Source: Diploscapter coronatus (lineage: Eukaryota; Nematoda; Chromadorea; Rhabditida; Rhabditidae). Taken from it: a stretch of 64,000 nt of DNA. The notes beneath the pieces were generated by a model. It ran no database searches and was not told the origin of the DNA. It saw only the letters and a list, made by a program, of their open reading frames with translations. The stretch is taken from assembly GCA_964036155.1 (NCBI GenBank), contig OZ038423.1, forward strand, positions 80,243,249 to 80,307,248, given 5' to 3'. The position numbers were made by a program, and so were the translations under genes. This document shows, in pieces, positions 44,201 to 57,900 of this stretch; the first letter of the stretch is position 1; every line of letters starts with the position of its first letter.

Positions 44201-47200
44201 TACAACCATGTGGGTTTTCGAGAACATAATTATTAGATTATGTTTCACTCTAATTTCACCGTAGGTCCATTCTCTGTGGCTTCTACAAGCCCTCGTCAGG
44301 CACTGCGGCAGTTTATGGAAACGATATTCGGACAGACATGCACAGCATTAGAGACGATCTCGGATTCTGTCCACAGCATAATATTCTCTTTACTCAGTTA
44401 GAATCGCGAATTTCAATTAGTATATCTCTAAATTATTTCCAGTTTGACAGTCGCTGAGCAGCTAAAGTTCTTTGCCATCATCAAAGGCGTCCAAGACATT
44501 GATGTTGATCATGTATGAATCTTTTAACAAAATCTCAAAGTGGCTTGATCTAGCAAGTCGACCAAATTCTGGAAAGCGTCGGTCTGACTGACAAAAGAGA
44601 TGCTCAAGCAGGAGCCTTGTCAGGTACAAACGTTTTATTTTGATATTTCTGAAGAATATCAAATTATAGGTGGCATGAAGCGACGTCTATCGATAGGAAT
44701 AGCGATGATTGGGGGATCGAAGTTCGTGATTTTGGATGAACCTTCTGCTGGCGTTGACGTCACCGCAAGGAAGGATATTTGGACCTTACTGCAAAGGAAC
44801 AAAATTGGTTAGCTGAATACTTCATATCGCTCTTCTCTGATTCTACTAATGATTTCAGGCAGAACTATCCTGCTCTCGACTCATCACATGGATGAAGCAG
44901 ATATTCTGTCGGATCGCATCGCCATTCTTTCTGGAGGCAAACTTGTTTCTCTTGGATCATCTGTCTTCCTTAAAAACCGTTTCGGACGGAATCTCAATCT
45001 CGTCATCTGCAAAAATGTAAAAAACGAGTCAATAATAATTACATTTCAGAATTTTAGGAACGATCAGCAAATTACTCTAGAGCTATTAGAGAAGTACTTT
45101 CGCAATCCATCTTGCCTGTTCGTCTGTATGACGAAAACGATGAGGAGCTCATTCTTCAGTAATTATTATTATTTCAACTCTATGCCTTCTTCTTCTTTTT
45201 TCAGAATTCCAATCAACAGCAAATCTGAAGTCATGGAAAAGTTCTTCATTTGGTTGGATAGTCGTTGTAAGCAGCTGAAATTAGGCGATTACGGAATTTC
45301 GGCTCCAAAATTGAACGATGTAATTGTATTCCGACTTTATCTTCAAACCATAGGTTTAGATTTTCATTCGTTTGGCACCACAGTACGAACCTCAAGTCAA
45401 GGATGGAGAGAATTTAGGTTGGATTTCGGGATTGAAGACCAAAGTCGAAAAAAGGTTTCATTGTTTTTTATAAATAAAATTGTCATACTGATAAAAATAA
45501 TTTAGTTTGGATGAAGAAAATAATTCTATCCATTCAAAGAGGAAAGGACCATTTTCTACCAGAACATCAACCGAATCATCATCTAGAGAAAACTCGCCGA
45601 AACCTGGTTCGAACGGAAATTTGGATACACTTTCTGAACTTCCAGGTAAACACTTGTAGAGAAAGTATTTTATATTCATTATTCTACAGAAATCAAACCA
45701 TCATCACGTCTGACTGGCTGGCCTCTGTTCTGGTCCCACTTCTTTGCTCTTCTATCCTGCAGATTCACAATGTCGAGACGGAATATTTTCCACATTTTTA
45801 GTCAAGTGAGTATCCAATCTTCAGAAATATGGCGAAGGAAAAATAATTGAAATGTTCGTAAATATAAGTGAAGTCGAATAGGTCGAATTTCTGTAAACCA
45901 TTCTCATTGAAGGTAACAGTAGTTTAAAATGGAATGAATGGAATATGTGTGTTTGATATCAGTCGAATCTTCTCATAATTATTCAGTATATCTGAAAAAT
46001 ACCATAGTTCTGATCTTGCCAGACTTTTTCATAATTTTATTAACGTGATTTCGTTTCAGATAATAGTTCCTATCGGTACGATTTTGTGGTGTGAAATCTA
46101 CATCTCTGTGATGCACTTAGCCGGCGCACCTCCTGAGGGTCTCACTGCTGCACAGAACAATCTACCTCTCGTACGATCTCTACTCGGAAACTCGACTGAT
46201 ATCTATGTTAGGTAAATGGACTTGGTTGGCAACCAGACGCAGATTTGAATTCAAAATGAACAATTATATGGAAGGGGAGACATAGTATTTTTTATCGAAA
46301 AATGATTCATAGGAAAGTTCTCAACAATATTTTAGCTAAAGGTAGTCCTCATCGCAGATAGCGCTTAAGTCCTGCCAAGGTTTGTTGGTAACTAATATTT
46401 GAAGATATGACGAAATGACGAAACGCATTTACCAAACTATTTCATCTACTTTTGTTTCTTAACCCATTCCTAATTATTGCATTTAATGCCATTTTTCATT
46501 CGACAAATACTTATTTTCCAAGTGATATTTGATTAGAAAATCAGTCTTTCATTTTATATACGCAAAATTAAAACTTCAGTTTATGGGATCGTAATCAATC
46601 GTCGATGTCGTACCGTTTAGCTGAAAATTTGATAAAACCACCTGGAATTGGAGTGCGATGCATAGATGAACAATTACTTCGGTAAGTCGTGCAATCTTCC
46701 TAGATAACATTAAAATTCTTAACATAATAATATATCTTAGAAAGGTCAATCTAAATATGGATTCCATTCAAGAGCACTTTAGAAAACGAATTCACATAAG
46801 CAGGTTCATCCAATGAAATCATTTCATCTGATTAATCTTCCACAATTAAGACAATTGGAAAGCTTGTCTTGTGACTATACTTCATCAGAAAATTCAAAAT
46901 TCACCTTTGGAAAGAATAGTAGTAAAATTGATTACAATGAGGGAAGTGTGCATTGCGAGTCGTTGCCGATATTTGGATGGAACTGCACATCGGTATCATA
47001 AGTTATTTTAGAATTGTGGAAAATAAATAGACACAAAATGACTACGAATGATATATTTTTTCAACATGACTACATTATTTACAAAGTGATGAATTGATTT
47101 TTACAAAAGAGTACCATCATTTTATAAAAGTTGAAAAGTTGTCGCGTCATATTATTGGGAGACATGCCTTTTGTACTATCATACTGATGCAGTCAAAATG

Positions 47201-50200
47201 TATTTGATAATATTCTTCAGAGTGATTTTCCACTGGACACAGTTCCGATGTTGATGCTGAACACAACTGACCGTGTCTGGGATATGAGCTATCGAAACAT
47301 ATCCCAGTTGAGGATGACTACTAGATGGAACAAGAAGAATGTGGTGCATGGACGAAAAGGCGATCTATTCTTGTTAGTTTGGGATAAATATCAAAATTTG
47401 ATGTAACAGTTAGCTCAATGCAAGAAATTTGAAGATCATTGTTCTTAAAGTGTTAGTCTATCGGGCCGATGTGACAATTAGTTTTCTTTTTTTATATCGA
47501 CAACAGTTTGAGTCTTATTCAAATGCTCAATTTCAGTCTTGGTGGATTTTCTCTGGGTCATACCAGTCTTCGAGCGGAACCAATGGATTTGCCAGCTGAG
47601 AAGAAGGGATGGAGATATTTGAAGCAGTCGCTGAAGAGCTCCGCTGAAATCTTACAGATCAACTTTGATGAAGATAGCAACATGACAAACTCGGATGATT
47701 CGCTCACATCAGGAATTGACCTGAATATGCTCATTGATGCACTCCTTGAGAAAATGGAAGCAAAAGAGAATATCAAGGTTTTTCAAAATCGCCTGATTGG
47801 TTTAGCAGGTGTTTACAGATCTGGTTCAACAACAAAATTTGGCCTGCAATAGCCATTCAGAATAACGAGATTACAAATGCACTGCTTAGAACGATCTCAT
47901 CAGAAGGTATTGAGATTTTACTGAGCATATAACGAATTCGTTAAAAATAATTATCTTGGAGATCCATCTAAAATCGGAATTTTCACATATAACAATCCGA
48001 TGAACGTCACTGTCAAAGATGCTCTTGACGCCACTGCTATGTAAGTTTTTCCCTACAAATCAACATCATTATTTCAACTTTAAAATTGCATCTACTCCTG
48101 ACCAAAATGATTTTCATGCAAAATTATAACAGACAAAAGATCGTTACTATGAGATCGTTCGTGCTGATTTCGACGTTGTGCATGATCCCAGCTGCGTTCA
48201 TTCAAATCATCATTGATGATCGAGTCTCTGAATCGCTGCATCTTCAAATTATCAGTGGGTTGAAGAAGAAGACATACTGGATCGCTCAGTTCACCTACGA
48301 CATGGTAATTATGAAGAGTTTTCATTATCCAATTAAAGAAATTGCAAAATGCGCTAATTTTTCTTATGCCTTCAAATAGGATCAAGAATAAACTTACTTG
48401 TAACGGTGAATAACCGACAATTTCCGATTTGTTTGAAAACCAATCGAAATAGATTCTATTTCAAGTTTAAAATAGAAGAATACTGATAAAATATCTCACC
48501 CTCTTTAAATTTGAAATTTACAGAAAATCCAAAAAAAATTCAACTATTTATTATTTTAAAATTTCTATTCTAGGGCGTTTACACGATGTCGATAATGGCA
48601 CTTATGTTGATCTACTTTTCATTCGACGTCAAGGATTGCACCTACAATATACCGACATTCAGTGCCTATCTTACATTATTTTTGACCTATGGAATAGCTG
48701 CAATCCTGTATGCATACGTTCTGCAGCGCTTCTTCAGCATTTCCGTTCTGGCACTCATCGTAATTTATGCTTTTATGTTCTTCTTTGGAATCATTCTGAC
48801 AGCAACTACCATCATCCTTGAAATCTATATGAAAACGGTAAGGATATTTGCACATAGAAACATCTGCATTTTTAAATGAAACAAAAATATAACAAGGGAA
48901 TGTCGGATAAGTTGGAAGTATCTCTAGCTATGAAAGAGTTTTTAATTTCAATTTATTATCTTGCCACAAAGAACCTGTTATTTCCTAGTTTTTGGATTAT
49001 TTTTTTTTATAGTTATTATTCAAAATCATGATTTTAGGACGTAAGTTTATACCCCATCAACCAATTCACGTCTAGAGCCTTTCAAATTTTCCCACAGTAT
49101 TGCTTAGGAATGGCGTTCATTAGGGGAGCAGTTAATTACCATGTTTACGATGTCGGAAAGAGCTACCTGAGTAAGTAATTTTGTTGTCATATTCATTTTA
49201 CACTTCATGTTGTTCTTCAGAAGATCTTCATCGCACCGATTTATATGATGATCTACCTCTACCTCACGTCTTAGAATGGGAAATCTTAGGAATGTACCTC
49301 ACTACTCAGATAGTGCATATTTGCGTTGCTTTCACGTTGCTCGTACTACTCGAATCAAATGCTGGCAGTGGGTTGAAAAGGTAAGTAGAACTATTGAATG
49401 ATCATTGCTAAAACTTGAGGACACTTTTTGATGATGAACAAGTAGAATCCATAACATTTGTCAAGTTTATCACCAGGAAATAATTTTGTGCTCGACTATT
49501 GCAATTAGTTTCATATCAAATTCATACGTTTCCAGAAAATGGGAAATGTTGACTACAAGGAAACTCCTCACTCGAGAAAGAAGACCAATCTCAACAAATC
49601 ATCATTGTGAGCAACCTTCTTTAATCGTGGATGAAGATGACGTGGATATAATCAAAGAGCAGAAAAATGTCAATCGACTGGAGGCAAAGATGAATGAGAC
49701 TGGAATGAGTCCAATTCTGATGGTCAAGGATCTCGCTAAAGTATTGCATTTTTGCTATGAGAAAATATTTTTCAAACCATTCTCAGGCTTATGACGAAAA
49801 TAAGTTAGCAGTCAAGGGGGTTTCCTTCGCAGTCGGAGAAGGAGAATGTTTCGGGTTGTTGGGATTGAATGGAGCCGGCAAGACGACTTGCTTCGGAATG
49901 CTGACTGGAAAAATTCCATCTGGAACTGGATCGGTTTACATCGATGGATGCAGGTAATATGATATTTTTCATTCTTTATATAAAGCTCGATTTAGCGTGA
50001 CTTCGGATAATTCACCAGCACTCAGCCAAATCGGTTATTGTCCTCAATTTGATGCTTTGAATATGAGACTGACTGTCAAAGAGAACATGATTTTCTATGC
50101 TAATATTCGAGGGTTTTTACCAGACGAAGTTGAGCCGGTAAAAATTTCAAGAGATAAAAAAAACATCATTGAATCTTGTTTCTTCCATTTACTCGAACAG

Positions 50201-51389
50201 TTAGTATTCCTGAAAGTTTGCATCTTTTGGTAATGAGTCTATTTTTATTCTTTTAGAAAAGGTGAAACGTTTCCAGAAAAAATAACCGTCCATCCTCTCG
50301 AACAAGCGCAACATTATTACTTGTATGATCAGATCTCAATAGAGCAATTTTAGCTGGTCATACAACTTCTCGTTTCACTAAATCTGAATACATACGCAAA
50401 CACCATCACTAGCGAATTGTCTGGAGGAAACCGGAGGAAACTCTCCGTTGCTATTGCGTTGATCAACCAACCCAAGATTCTTCTTTTGGTAAGCATCAAG
50501 AAAGCTTTTAACAAAAAGCTGAAACGTCTAGGATGAAGCGTCGGCTGGAATGGATCCAGGTTCACAACAGTTTCTCTGGAAGATCATTGAGCAGCTACGG
50601 AGAAACGGAAAGACTATCGTGAGAATTTTAGTCTTGAAATGAAAACGTGTTATTTCAAGGTGATCACTTCTCATTCGATGGAAGAATGCGAAGCGTTATG
50701 TACGAGAATTGCCATCATGGATCAGGGCAAGATCCGCTGCATCGGATCGAAACAGCATCTCAAGAACAAGTGATTGTTATTTGCTAATGATCGCCTAGTC
50801 GAATAATTCCACTAACGAAAGTCCATGTTCAGATTCGGCGAGGGCTATTCATTGACAGTGAAACTCCGTAACCTGCCAGATGTTCGACATGCTGCTGACT
50901 ACTTGAGTAGCAAAATAGATGGAATTCAGTTGATTCATTGTTGCAATGTGAGAATAATGCATCATCATAACTTTCAATAATAAAAAAAACTCCCAGATCT
51001 TCGTTCGAATACATCGATCAAAATCTTCAATTGCCCAGATTCTTCACGTAGTCTATGAAGTGAAATCTAGCTTGCAAATTTTCATCTCATAAAAGTTCAG
51101 GTGAAGCAAAAATGGGCGATAGAAGACTTTGCACTATCCCAGGCGACACTTGAAGATGTGTTTCACACTCTGGCAGAAACTTCCAAGCAGTATGCTTTCA
51201 GTTTCCGTATTTTTTAAAACTTCTTCCAGGGAACAAAATGATCAATCAACGGGTGAAGAGACTCATCATCGCAGTGATTCGGGAATTATGATCCTCAATT
51301 TTGTGAAAATTCCAAAGATATTATTGAACAAATCCAAATATTTTTGCATCAAAGGGTTCTCTAGAATATGTGAATTATTAATGGGATAG
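38265..51389 (+). CDS. ABCA-family full-length ABC transporter (about 2,410 aa, about 56 exons)
   Basis: The ATG follows CATTTTCAG|ATA; stop TAG at 51387. Nearly all junctions are GT-AG with matching phase. Order: cytosolic N-terminus with [19 protein letters not shown]1 (about 82-100), a large extracellular loop to about residue 700 ([34 protein letters not shown]), TM2-6 (exons about 42642-43810), first nucleotide-binding domain (exons 43879-45450: [14 protein letters not shown]-loop CPQHN, signature [10 protein letters not shown], Walker [13 protein letters not shown]), a Ser-rich linker, TM7, second extracellular loop, TM8-12 (48100-49380), and second domain (exons 49787-49953, 49996-50137, 50354-50488, 50532-50618, 50660-50769: [23 protein letters not shown]). 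Such proteins move lipids across membranes; in C. elegans the family includes CED-7 and ABT-2. The long first loop and total length are closer to ABT-2/ABCA1 than to CED-7 (about 1,700 aa). In the second domain Walker B reads [11 protein letters not shown], with Ala replacing the usual Pro. AATAAA lies at about 51491. No frame break was found. Confidence 0.93.
39506..39650. repeat. Truncated foldback element in an ABCA-gene intron
   Basis: CTCTCCATTCTTTACGAGATG and GTTTGCAAAGGGAGG match the left part of the 31690 element. The matching right arm is missing. Confidence 0.6.
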
Positions 51390-54300
51390 AGGTATTTAAG
51401 CTGATTCTTTTGTTTTCAATGGACTATTTATTCAAATTGCAATGCAATACACGTTTTATGTGTTTACGGGTACTTTACCCAAAATAATGATGAATAAATT
51501 ATATCTGTTTTCTTGCACTATTTCAAGTTAACTTCGATGATGCTAATTCCGAAATTCCCTCTAATATTTCGAAATTTAGTGTCAATTACTGTTCATTCGA
51601 TGTCGCTCAATTTTGGATCAAATTGAGAGTCCAAATTAGTGCACGTTTCAGAGATGTGGCTGTTCTTTGTTTCTTTTGCAACGTCTTTTTCTCTTCTCAT
51701 CCTTCCTATCACTGATTCAATCAAACTATGGACTACAAGGTAGTGCATTGCATCAGAAGAAATGCGACAAATGATTTGATTTTGGGTTAATTGAAAAATC
51801 ACGAAGTACACGTTGAATAAAATGGCTCCCGACTTTATAAAGCACTTGGCGTAAGAAAAGTGGATTTAGGAGTAACATTTATTACCTATTTAACTAAAAT
51901 AAGCATTCTCATCTGATACTCAATAAACTCCCATGAGATTTTTGATACTACCTTCTCTTTTTGTCATTTCCTATTCTTTAAAAATTGTACTAATCGCTCC
52001 AGGGATTTCGAATTCTCAGTTTATTCAAATAGTCCCTCTTTGATTTGGCTGCGGATAACTTTTTCCCGCCAAAAATAATTTTTAAGACAGAGTCTGTGAG
52101 AGAATCGGCTCTCTATGGAGAGAGGGGTGACCAGTGACAAGAGTTTCGTTTTCCCGGAGTTTTTTAGTTGTTTCTGACTGTATTCTACCTGAAAATCATG
52201 ATTCCGGGCTTTTTTCCGACATTTTCAACTTCGGGTTCGGGTACCAGGGTCCGGGGGTCAAATTCTAAAAGTCATCCCGACACCCCAAAACCTATATCAG
52301 ATTGTTCAGTTCGACGAGCTGAGTCGAATGGTGCGAATATTTTTCAGATCTGACTTTCCTATCACAAGTTACGGCTAAAAACAGTGCAAAAGCCCCAAAA
52401 ATCATGGGTCGTCGGGGAAAAATGAATTCTTTTGTTCTTGTAGATACGAACGGGGTCTTTGAATCATTACTAAAATGATCCCTGACATCGTAGCTAAAAA
52501 TGATACCAAATTTGGCCCGAACTAGGGAGGATCACCTGAGATATAACGGTTCAAAGTCGGATCGAAAAATTTCGAATTTTTAAATTTTTGAGTTAGACAT
52601 CCAAATCATATATCATTCGATAGAGCTCATCAAACTGAGCAACTTTTGTGAAGGCACCTCATGGTTATCTATTATGGTTTGGGAGTGGTACCTCAAAAAC
52701 CAAAATTTAATGTCAATTTTCAAGAAAATGATACAAGGATATTTCCATAGGTGGTCTACCAACATTTGGGCTCAAATTGAAGCTAGAGACATCTATTATT
52801 TATCCCCATTCAATTTGAAGTCGAACAATACCAAACATGGCATTGTACCAAATGGTAGTGATCCATATAGTCAAGTTACCATTTGGTAATCAATACTCAT
52901 GATGTTATATACCAAACGAAAGTCCTTATCGAGCTGAGCAATATGCTGAAAACTACTTGAAAAACAGATTAGTGTAACGCCTTTTATGGTCATTTGAAAA
53001 TATTCCATCTTTGTGATTAGAGTCCATGGGTGTATCCCACCATATAAGTTTGGTTCGGATCCGGGACATTTTTGCAATTGTTCGGACTCCCTTTGACAGT
53101 TGTTCCGTTTATTCGTGGAATGTCTCTTAAGAAATTGAGAATTTCAAATCACATTCGCCACTTTGAAGAGCAGTAACAACTTCACAACGGATGGAAAAGG
53201 AAGACGATATTTTTCTCCGGAACTTCCTGGATAAACCCCAAAAATTCATACTTCAAAATTATAAAAAGTTTCCTATGAATCTATGATTTGTGGGTTCTAA
53301 AGATTCTACAAAAATTATTTGGAGCCATAGGCAGTAAATTTTATGCATATGGCAACAGATAATAAGTGCGATAATAATTTTTCCGCATCCTGTATATTAT
53401 ACTGCACATGGAAAATCTTATTTGATATTCCATTCTTTTTCCTGCGCTATTGAGTACCAATTTTATCATATTTGTTTTGGCATTTTACCAAGAACAGCTG
53501 CTAAAATATGCAGTAACCACAAATACATATCAATCGTGTTCAATTTCTTTGAAATGTTTAAAAATAGCACTTTTGATTTGAATTTCATTCACACATTATC
53601 ACTTATCTGCGTTATCCGCATTTAGATTTAGATAGCCACGAAAAAGGACGAATGCGCATATGCACTTCGAATGAAGAGTGAAATTAGGGAACTAATAATG
53701 GAAGCAGAAGAAGCAAATGCAGACGAGTGATTATCTTCGGACTTCGACATTCTAGTTCATCACTAAGATTCTACGACGCAAATATCTTTTTCTTTCCCAA
53801 GATGAAACATGTTGCAGATCATTTCGTTCTTTTCAAATGGCTCTTTATGCCGTTTTCAATGATTTAACTTTTATTTATCATACATCTATCTACTCTTTAG
53901 TAATTCTCATGAGTGTGTTTGTCTGTGTTTCTAATTCTACAACTTCAAGGAAATTAAGAAAAAATGATGATTTATATATGGCTGGATACAGAATTTTCCG
54001 GAGGTATGCAACGTAAAAAAAACCATTTCCTTACTTAACGAAAATGTGAAAAAGAGGGAAGGAAGGGAGAAAACCACCAAGAAGAACAGCACGATGCGTG
54101 GTAGGCCATAGGAAGTGAATAGCGACGTAATCGAGTGGATAGAGTGGAGGTTCGTCTACAGATCATGGCGGGTGTTCACGACTGAATTTAGCTATGATAA
54201 TGCAATCATAGCTCAAAAGTTTTTTTTTGGAAAATTATCCCCCGAAACTTTAATGATAAAATCCATTTTTTGACGAGAAAATGACAAAAACTGATGGAAA

Positions 54301-54941
54301 AGGATAGCCAAGCACAGGGAATCTGAATCGGAAGTTTATTTCCACTTTTAAACACAATTGTGGGTATTTACATATGAACAGAATACGCCTGCTATTTTTT
54401 AGAATTTGATTGGCAAATGACTGATTGATAAAGTAGGATGATCGAGTACGAAGCAAACTCGATTTACGTGATATCAGCTGCGTATGTCATTTTAGCCCTT
54501 CCATTCTCGCTCCTAAAGCTAAATCTTTAATAAAAATCGAATCGATGCGAAAAAGAAAGCTAGACATCAGCCAAGGACTAATGTGGGCGGCGTTAACGTC
54601 CTTGGGTATATTTAATTCTAAAGTGCGAATTCATTCACTACCTTTTCTTATATCTTCCCATCAATCGTATTTATTTTGAATAACTAGAGTGGGACGTAGT
54701 TTACTATCAAATAATGGTGGGCGTAACTTCGTCTTCGAAGATTATAAAATCCAAGACTTCGAACATGTCTTCATTATTAAATTTTTCAAAATTTGTACCC
54801 TCTCACATCTGCTATCAGAAATGTTCTTTTCGTGGATCTTGATATCTTTAGGAAAATTATAAATATTTATCTCAAAATTACAATTGCCAAAAGTTCGAAG
54901 AATAAACCATCGACTTTTAGGTCACAATACTGTCAACTGAA
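51390..54941. other. Repeat-rich intergenic region, no gene seen
   Basis: Holds the 3' flank of the ABCA gene, a dispersed repeat complex (about 52050-53400) and the upstream region of the lectin gene, with a TATAAAA at about 54746. Open frames at 52674-52889 and 53422-53625 lie in or beside repeats. Confidence 0.5.
52050..53400. repeat. Dispersed repeat complex, non-coding
   Basis: Parts recur elsewhere in the window: 52680-52800 in inverse orientation at 55585-55680 (inside the lectin gene), 52995-53050 at 58985-59040 (TTTGTGATTAG...CCATGGG.GTATCC), and 53185-53400 at 37080-37290. No coding frame or long terminal repeat was found, so the class is unknown. Confidence 0.6.
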
Positions 54942-57900
54942 ATGATAAAGTTCGTAATTCTTCTGTGGCTCTTCAAATGTTCGAGTTCCTGTGTACCAAC
55001 GGTCCCAGATATAGAGCTACCTGATGTGCAAACAACTACTGACATGAGTAAGTTATCACTGCGCATTAAATGAATTTGCTACTATTGAAGAAGTCAGTTA
55101 CATATGGCTTTTCTAAATTTTGTCTCTTCGCAATGAATGTGGAATGGGCTTATAATTCAATTTGGTCTAGTTTTTTGGCAAGTCGACCATCACATTGTTT
55201 TGTAAAATCTCATAATCAAGCCGGTTCAAGCTACCGAAATTAAAGTCTAAAGTAAAATATAAAATTAAGCAAGCTCGACAACAATAGATATCGATACGAC
55301 GGAATCTTCGATAGATTCGACGGTGTCCACTACCTCGATAACGACAGCCATCACGACCTACATAACATCTGACTATACTTCGTCCACGATGACATTCATA
55401 ATGACATCCAGTTCATCAACGTCCACAACAACTACGTCCAGTATTACAACAACAACTACTTCAGCCGGATGTGTCCCAGATGCAGGTCCAATAGCTAATT
55501 GTCCTAAGACTTAACAATTTTTCAAGCTAACCAAAATTGGTATCGCTCGACTCCAAATTTTATGTAAATAAATAATATATGCCTCTGGCTACAATTTGAG
55601 TTCAAATTTTGGTAGACTATCTATGAAAATGTTCTCATATCATTTTCTTGAAAATTGACATTAAACTTTGGTTTTTAGGTGCCGATCCTTGTTTCGCAAA
55701 TTCAGCTCCATTAGCTCAATGTCGTAAGTCTTAACAATTTTCAAGCCAACCATTTTATTATCAACTCGAGAGGAAACCTATTGCCCGAGTCCATAAATTT
55801 CATGGACTTTTTCGGAGGAATCATTGTTTTCTGGAAAAAAAACTACTGTATGTTCCGAGAGCATATCCATTCATTACATTCGATTAAAATTCATACATCA
55901 AGTTTGTAGGAATAGTACGTGAATTATAAAGAAAGCGTTATCACTTCTTTTTAACCGAACCTAACTATCAATATCAAATTTACATGAATAAGCGACTAAA
56001 TCGTCTTTCAAAAAATAGCATGATCTTACTCTTCCTCAATAATAATGCATTATGATTAAAGAGTAAAGGAAAATGTCTTCTTCTTCAAGCAAAAAAAAAC
56101 ATTTTTCAAATCTAAATTCAACAATTCTAGCTGAACAATGTCCTGATGGCTGGGATTTTGTTTGCGGCAAATGCTATCAGGTGATCGTTGAATATCATTT
56201 TCGTTTTAATTTCGTTTTGTGAATAGCAAGGATTTTAGTTTTTTGTTGGTACTATCACTTGGAACGCAGCAAATGCGAACTGCATGGGATTATGTGCAAC
56301 GTGCCATCTACCGAGACTTTACAGCACACAGCAAAACATGGACTTAGTGGATTATGGTAAGGAATTTATGAGAATTTATTAATGTATAAATTTATTTGGA
56401 ACATTCGATTTCTAAATTGCGCGTTTTTTCATCTTGCGGCATTAATAAGACTACTCACAAAGGAAGCTAATGGTTAGAGAGGCCAAATCAATTTTCAACA
56501 TTGATTCTAACGTTTAAACTTGGTATCAGTCTGGCCATCGAATTCATGCTGATCTCAAAACTGTTTAGATCTCCGAAAACAATCTATCCTAAGTAAAGCT
56601 ATGACCATCTTTGTAAAGCGAACCTTTCCTGCTTTAGCCTTCCCGAATTTTTCGGTCAATAAACTCGCAATCAGTCTGCTATTTATTAAAAGATGCAATT
56701 CAACGTAAAACTCATGCAAATTATGTCGAAACTGGGCAAAATTTCTTGCTAACTAAGCTTTATTAAAAGTTAATTAGGATAATTAAAATCGTCTGTTGAT
56801 TTTTCTTTTTCAGTGATTGCGAATTTTGGTTCTTTCGTCTCCGTTCATATTGATATACATCAAATCGCAGGTGATCCCACTGTGAGTCATCATTCTATTT
56901 ATAGGCAATTTTGTAAAGTAGGACGATAGAAACATACGAGAAAAGTAAAGGATTAGGAGAGGGGAGGGTAGGCTAGAGCATCTTTTACCATATTATTTCG
57001 TATGTTCCTATGATTTATCGTTCTACATTTCCGGGTTGAGCACTATGATTAGTCAAGGATATATTTTCATACTTTTATCGCTTTGTATTTGTATCTATAA
57101 AAAATTTAGAACACGCGTATCGAAGACAGTGATGGCCGAGAATATGAATCTGAGTGTACCTTTTGGCGGCCTGGGTAAGTAAAAAAGTTTCTCTGTAACC
57201 ACGGTCTTAATTGGATAATTGAATCAAAAATCTATAGCAAGAGTACCCTCGACTCTTAGAGATCTGGATTGGAACAGTGGACATGGCTCGTGTTGATGCC
57301 AGCGAATGTTAAGACTTGGTCGAGATTCTCGTATGGCGATCGCGACGAATCTCGAACATTTGCGCGCATCAGCACAAGTCATGATCACTACATAAATTCA
57401 GGCCTCGAGTACATATAAAAAGAATAAGATATAATGATGATTGAATTTTCAATTAGTGGATAATTATTAATTAATTTAGACAGCCGGGTAAGAAATTTAG
57501 TTAATTGCAACGGAAGAAGAATTTGATTTTCAAAAATGCACAGATATCGCAATACTAAATCTCCATGTTTTATAGTAGTGCGTTTATGAAAATCAGCTCT
57601 TCAATTTCCCGATGCGCTTTACTAAATTCCTTCAGATAACGCTGGTGGAGCTGAGGATTGTGGTCGTGTGAGTCATATTTTTAATCTATTTAAATGTTTA
57701 TCGTTTATAAAATATATCGTTGCACAAAAATGAATTAATTTATAGCGAGTGGATCATTTTAGAAAATCTAGAAACTATTTTGTCTTGTTGAGAGTTTGTA
57801 ATAATGTTATTTTGATGAATTGCCGTGATCATCTATTTCCTAAAATGTACTCGACTTCCCTATTTGTAAGAGATTTTGAAGTTAGATCAGAGAAAACTGA

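Noticed and set aside
54118..54190. Stretch resembling a tRNA (GAGTGGATAGAGTGG then GTGTTCACGAC)
   Set aside because: The B box departs from GGTTCGANTCC and I could not pair an acceptor stem. At best a decayed tRNA-like sequence.
57242..57314. Alternative lectin reading QEYPRLLEIWIGTVDMARVDASEC from acceptor CTATAG
   Set aside because: Its phase does not match the previous exon (the joined frame stops after seven codons) and it would lose the EDCG-containing part of the lectin domain.
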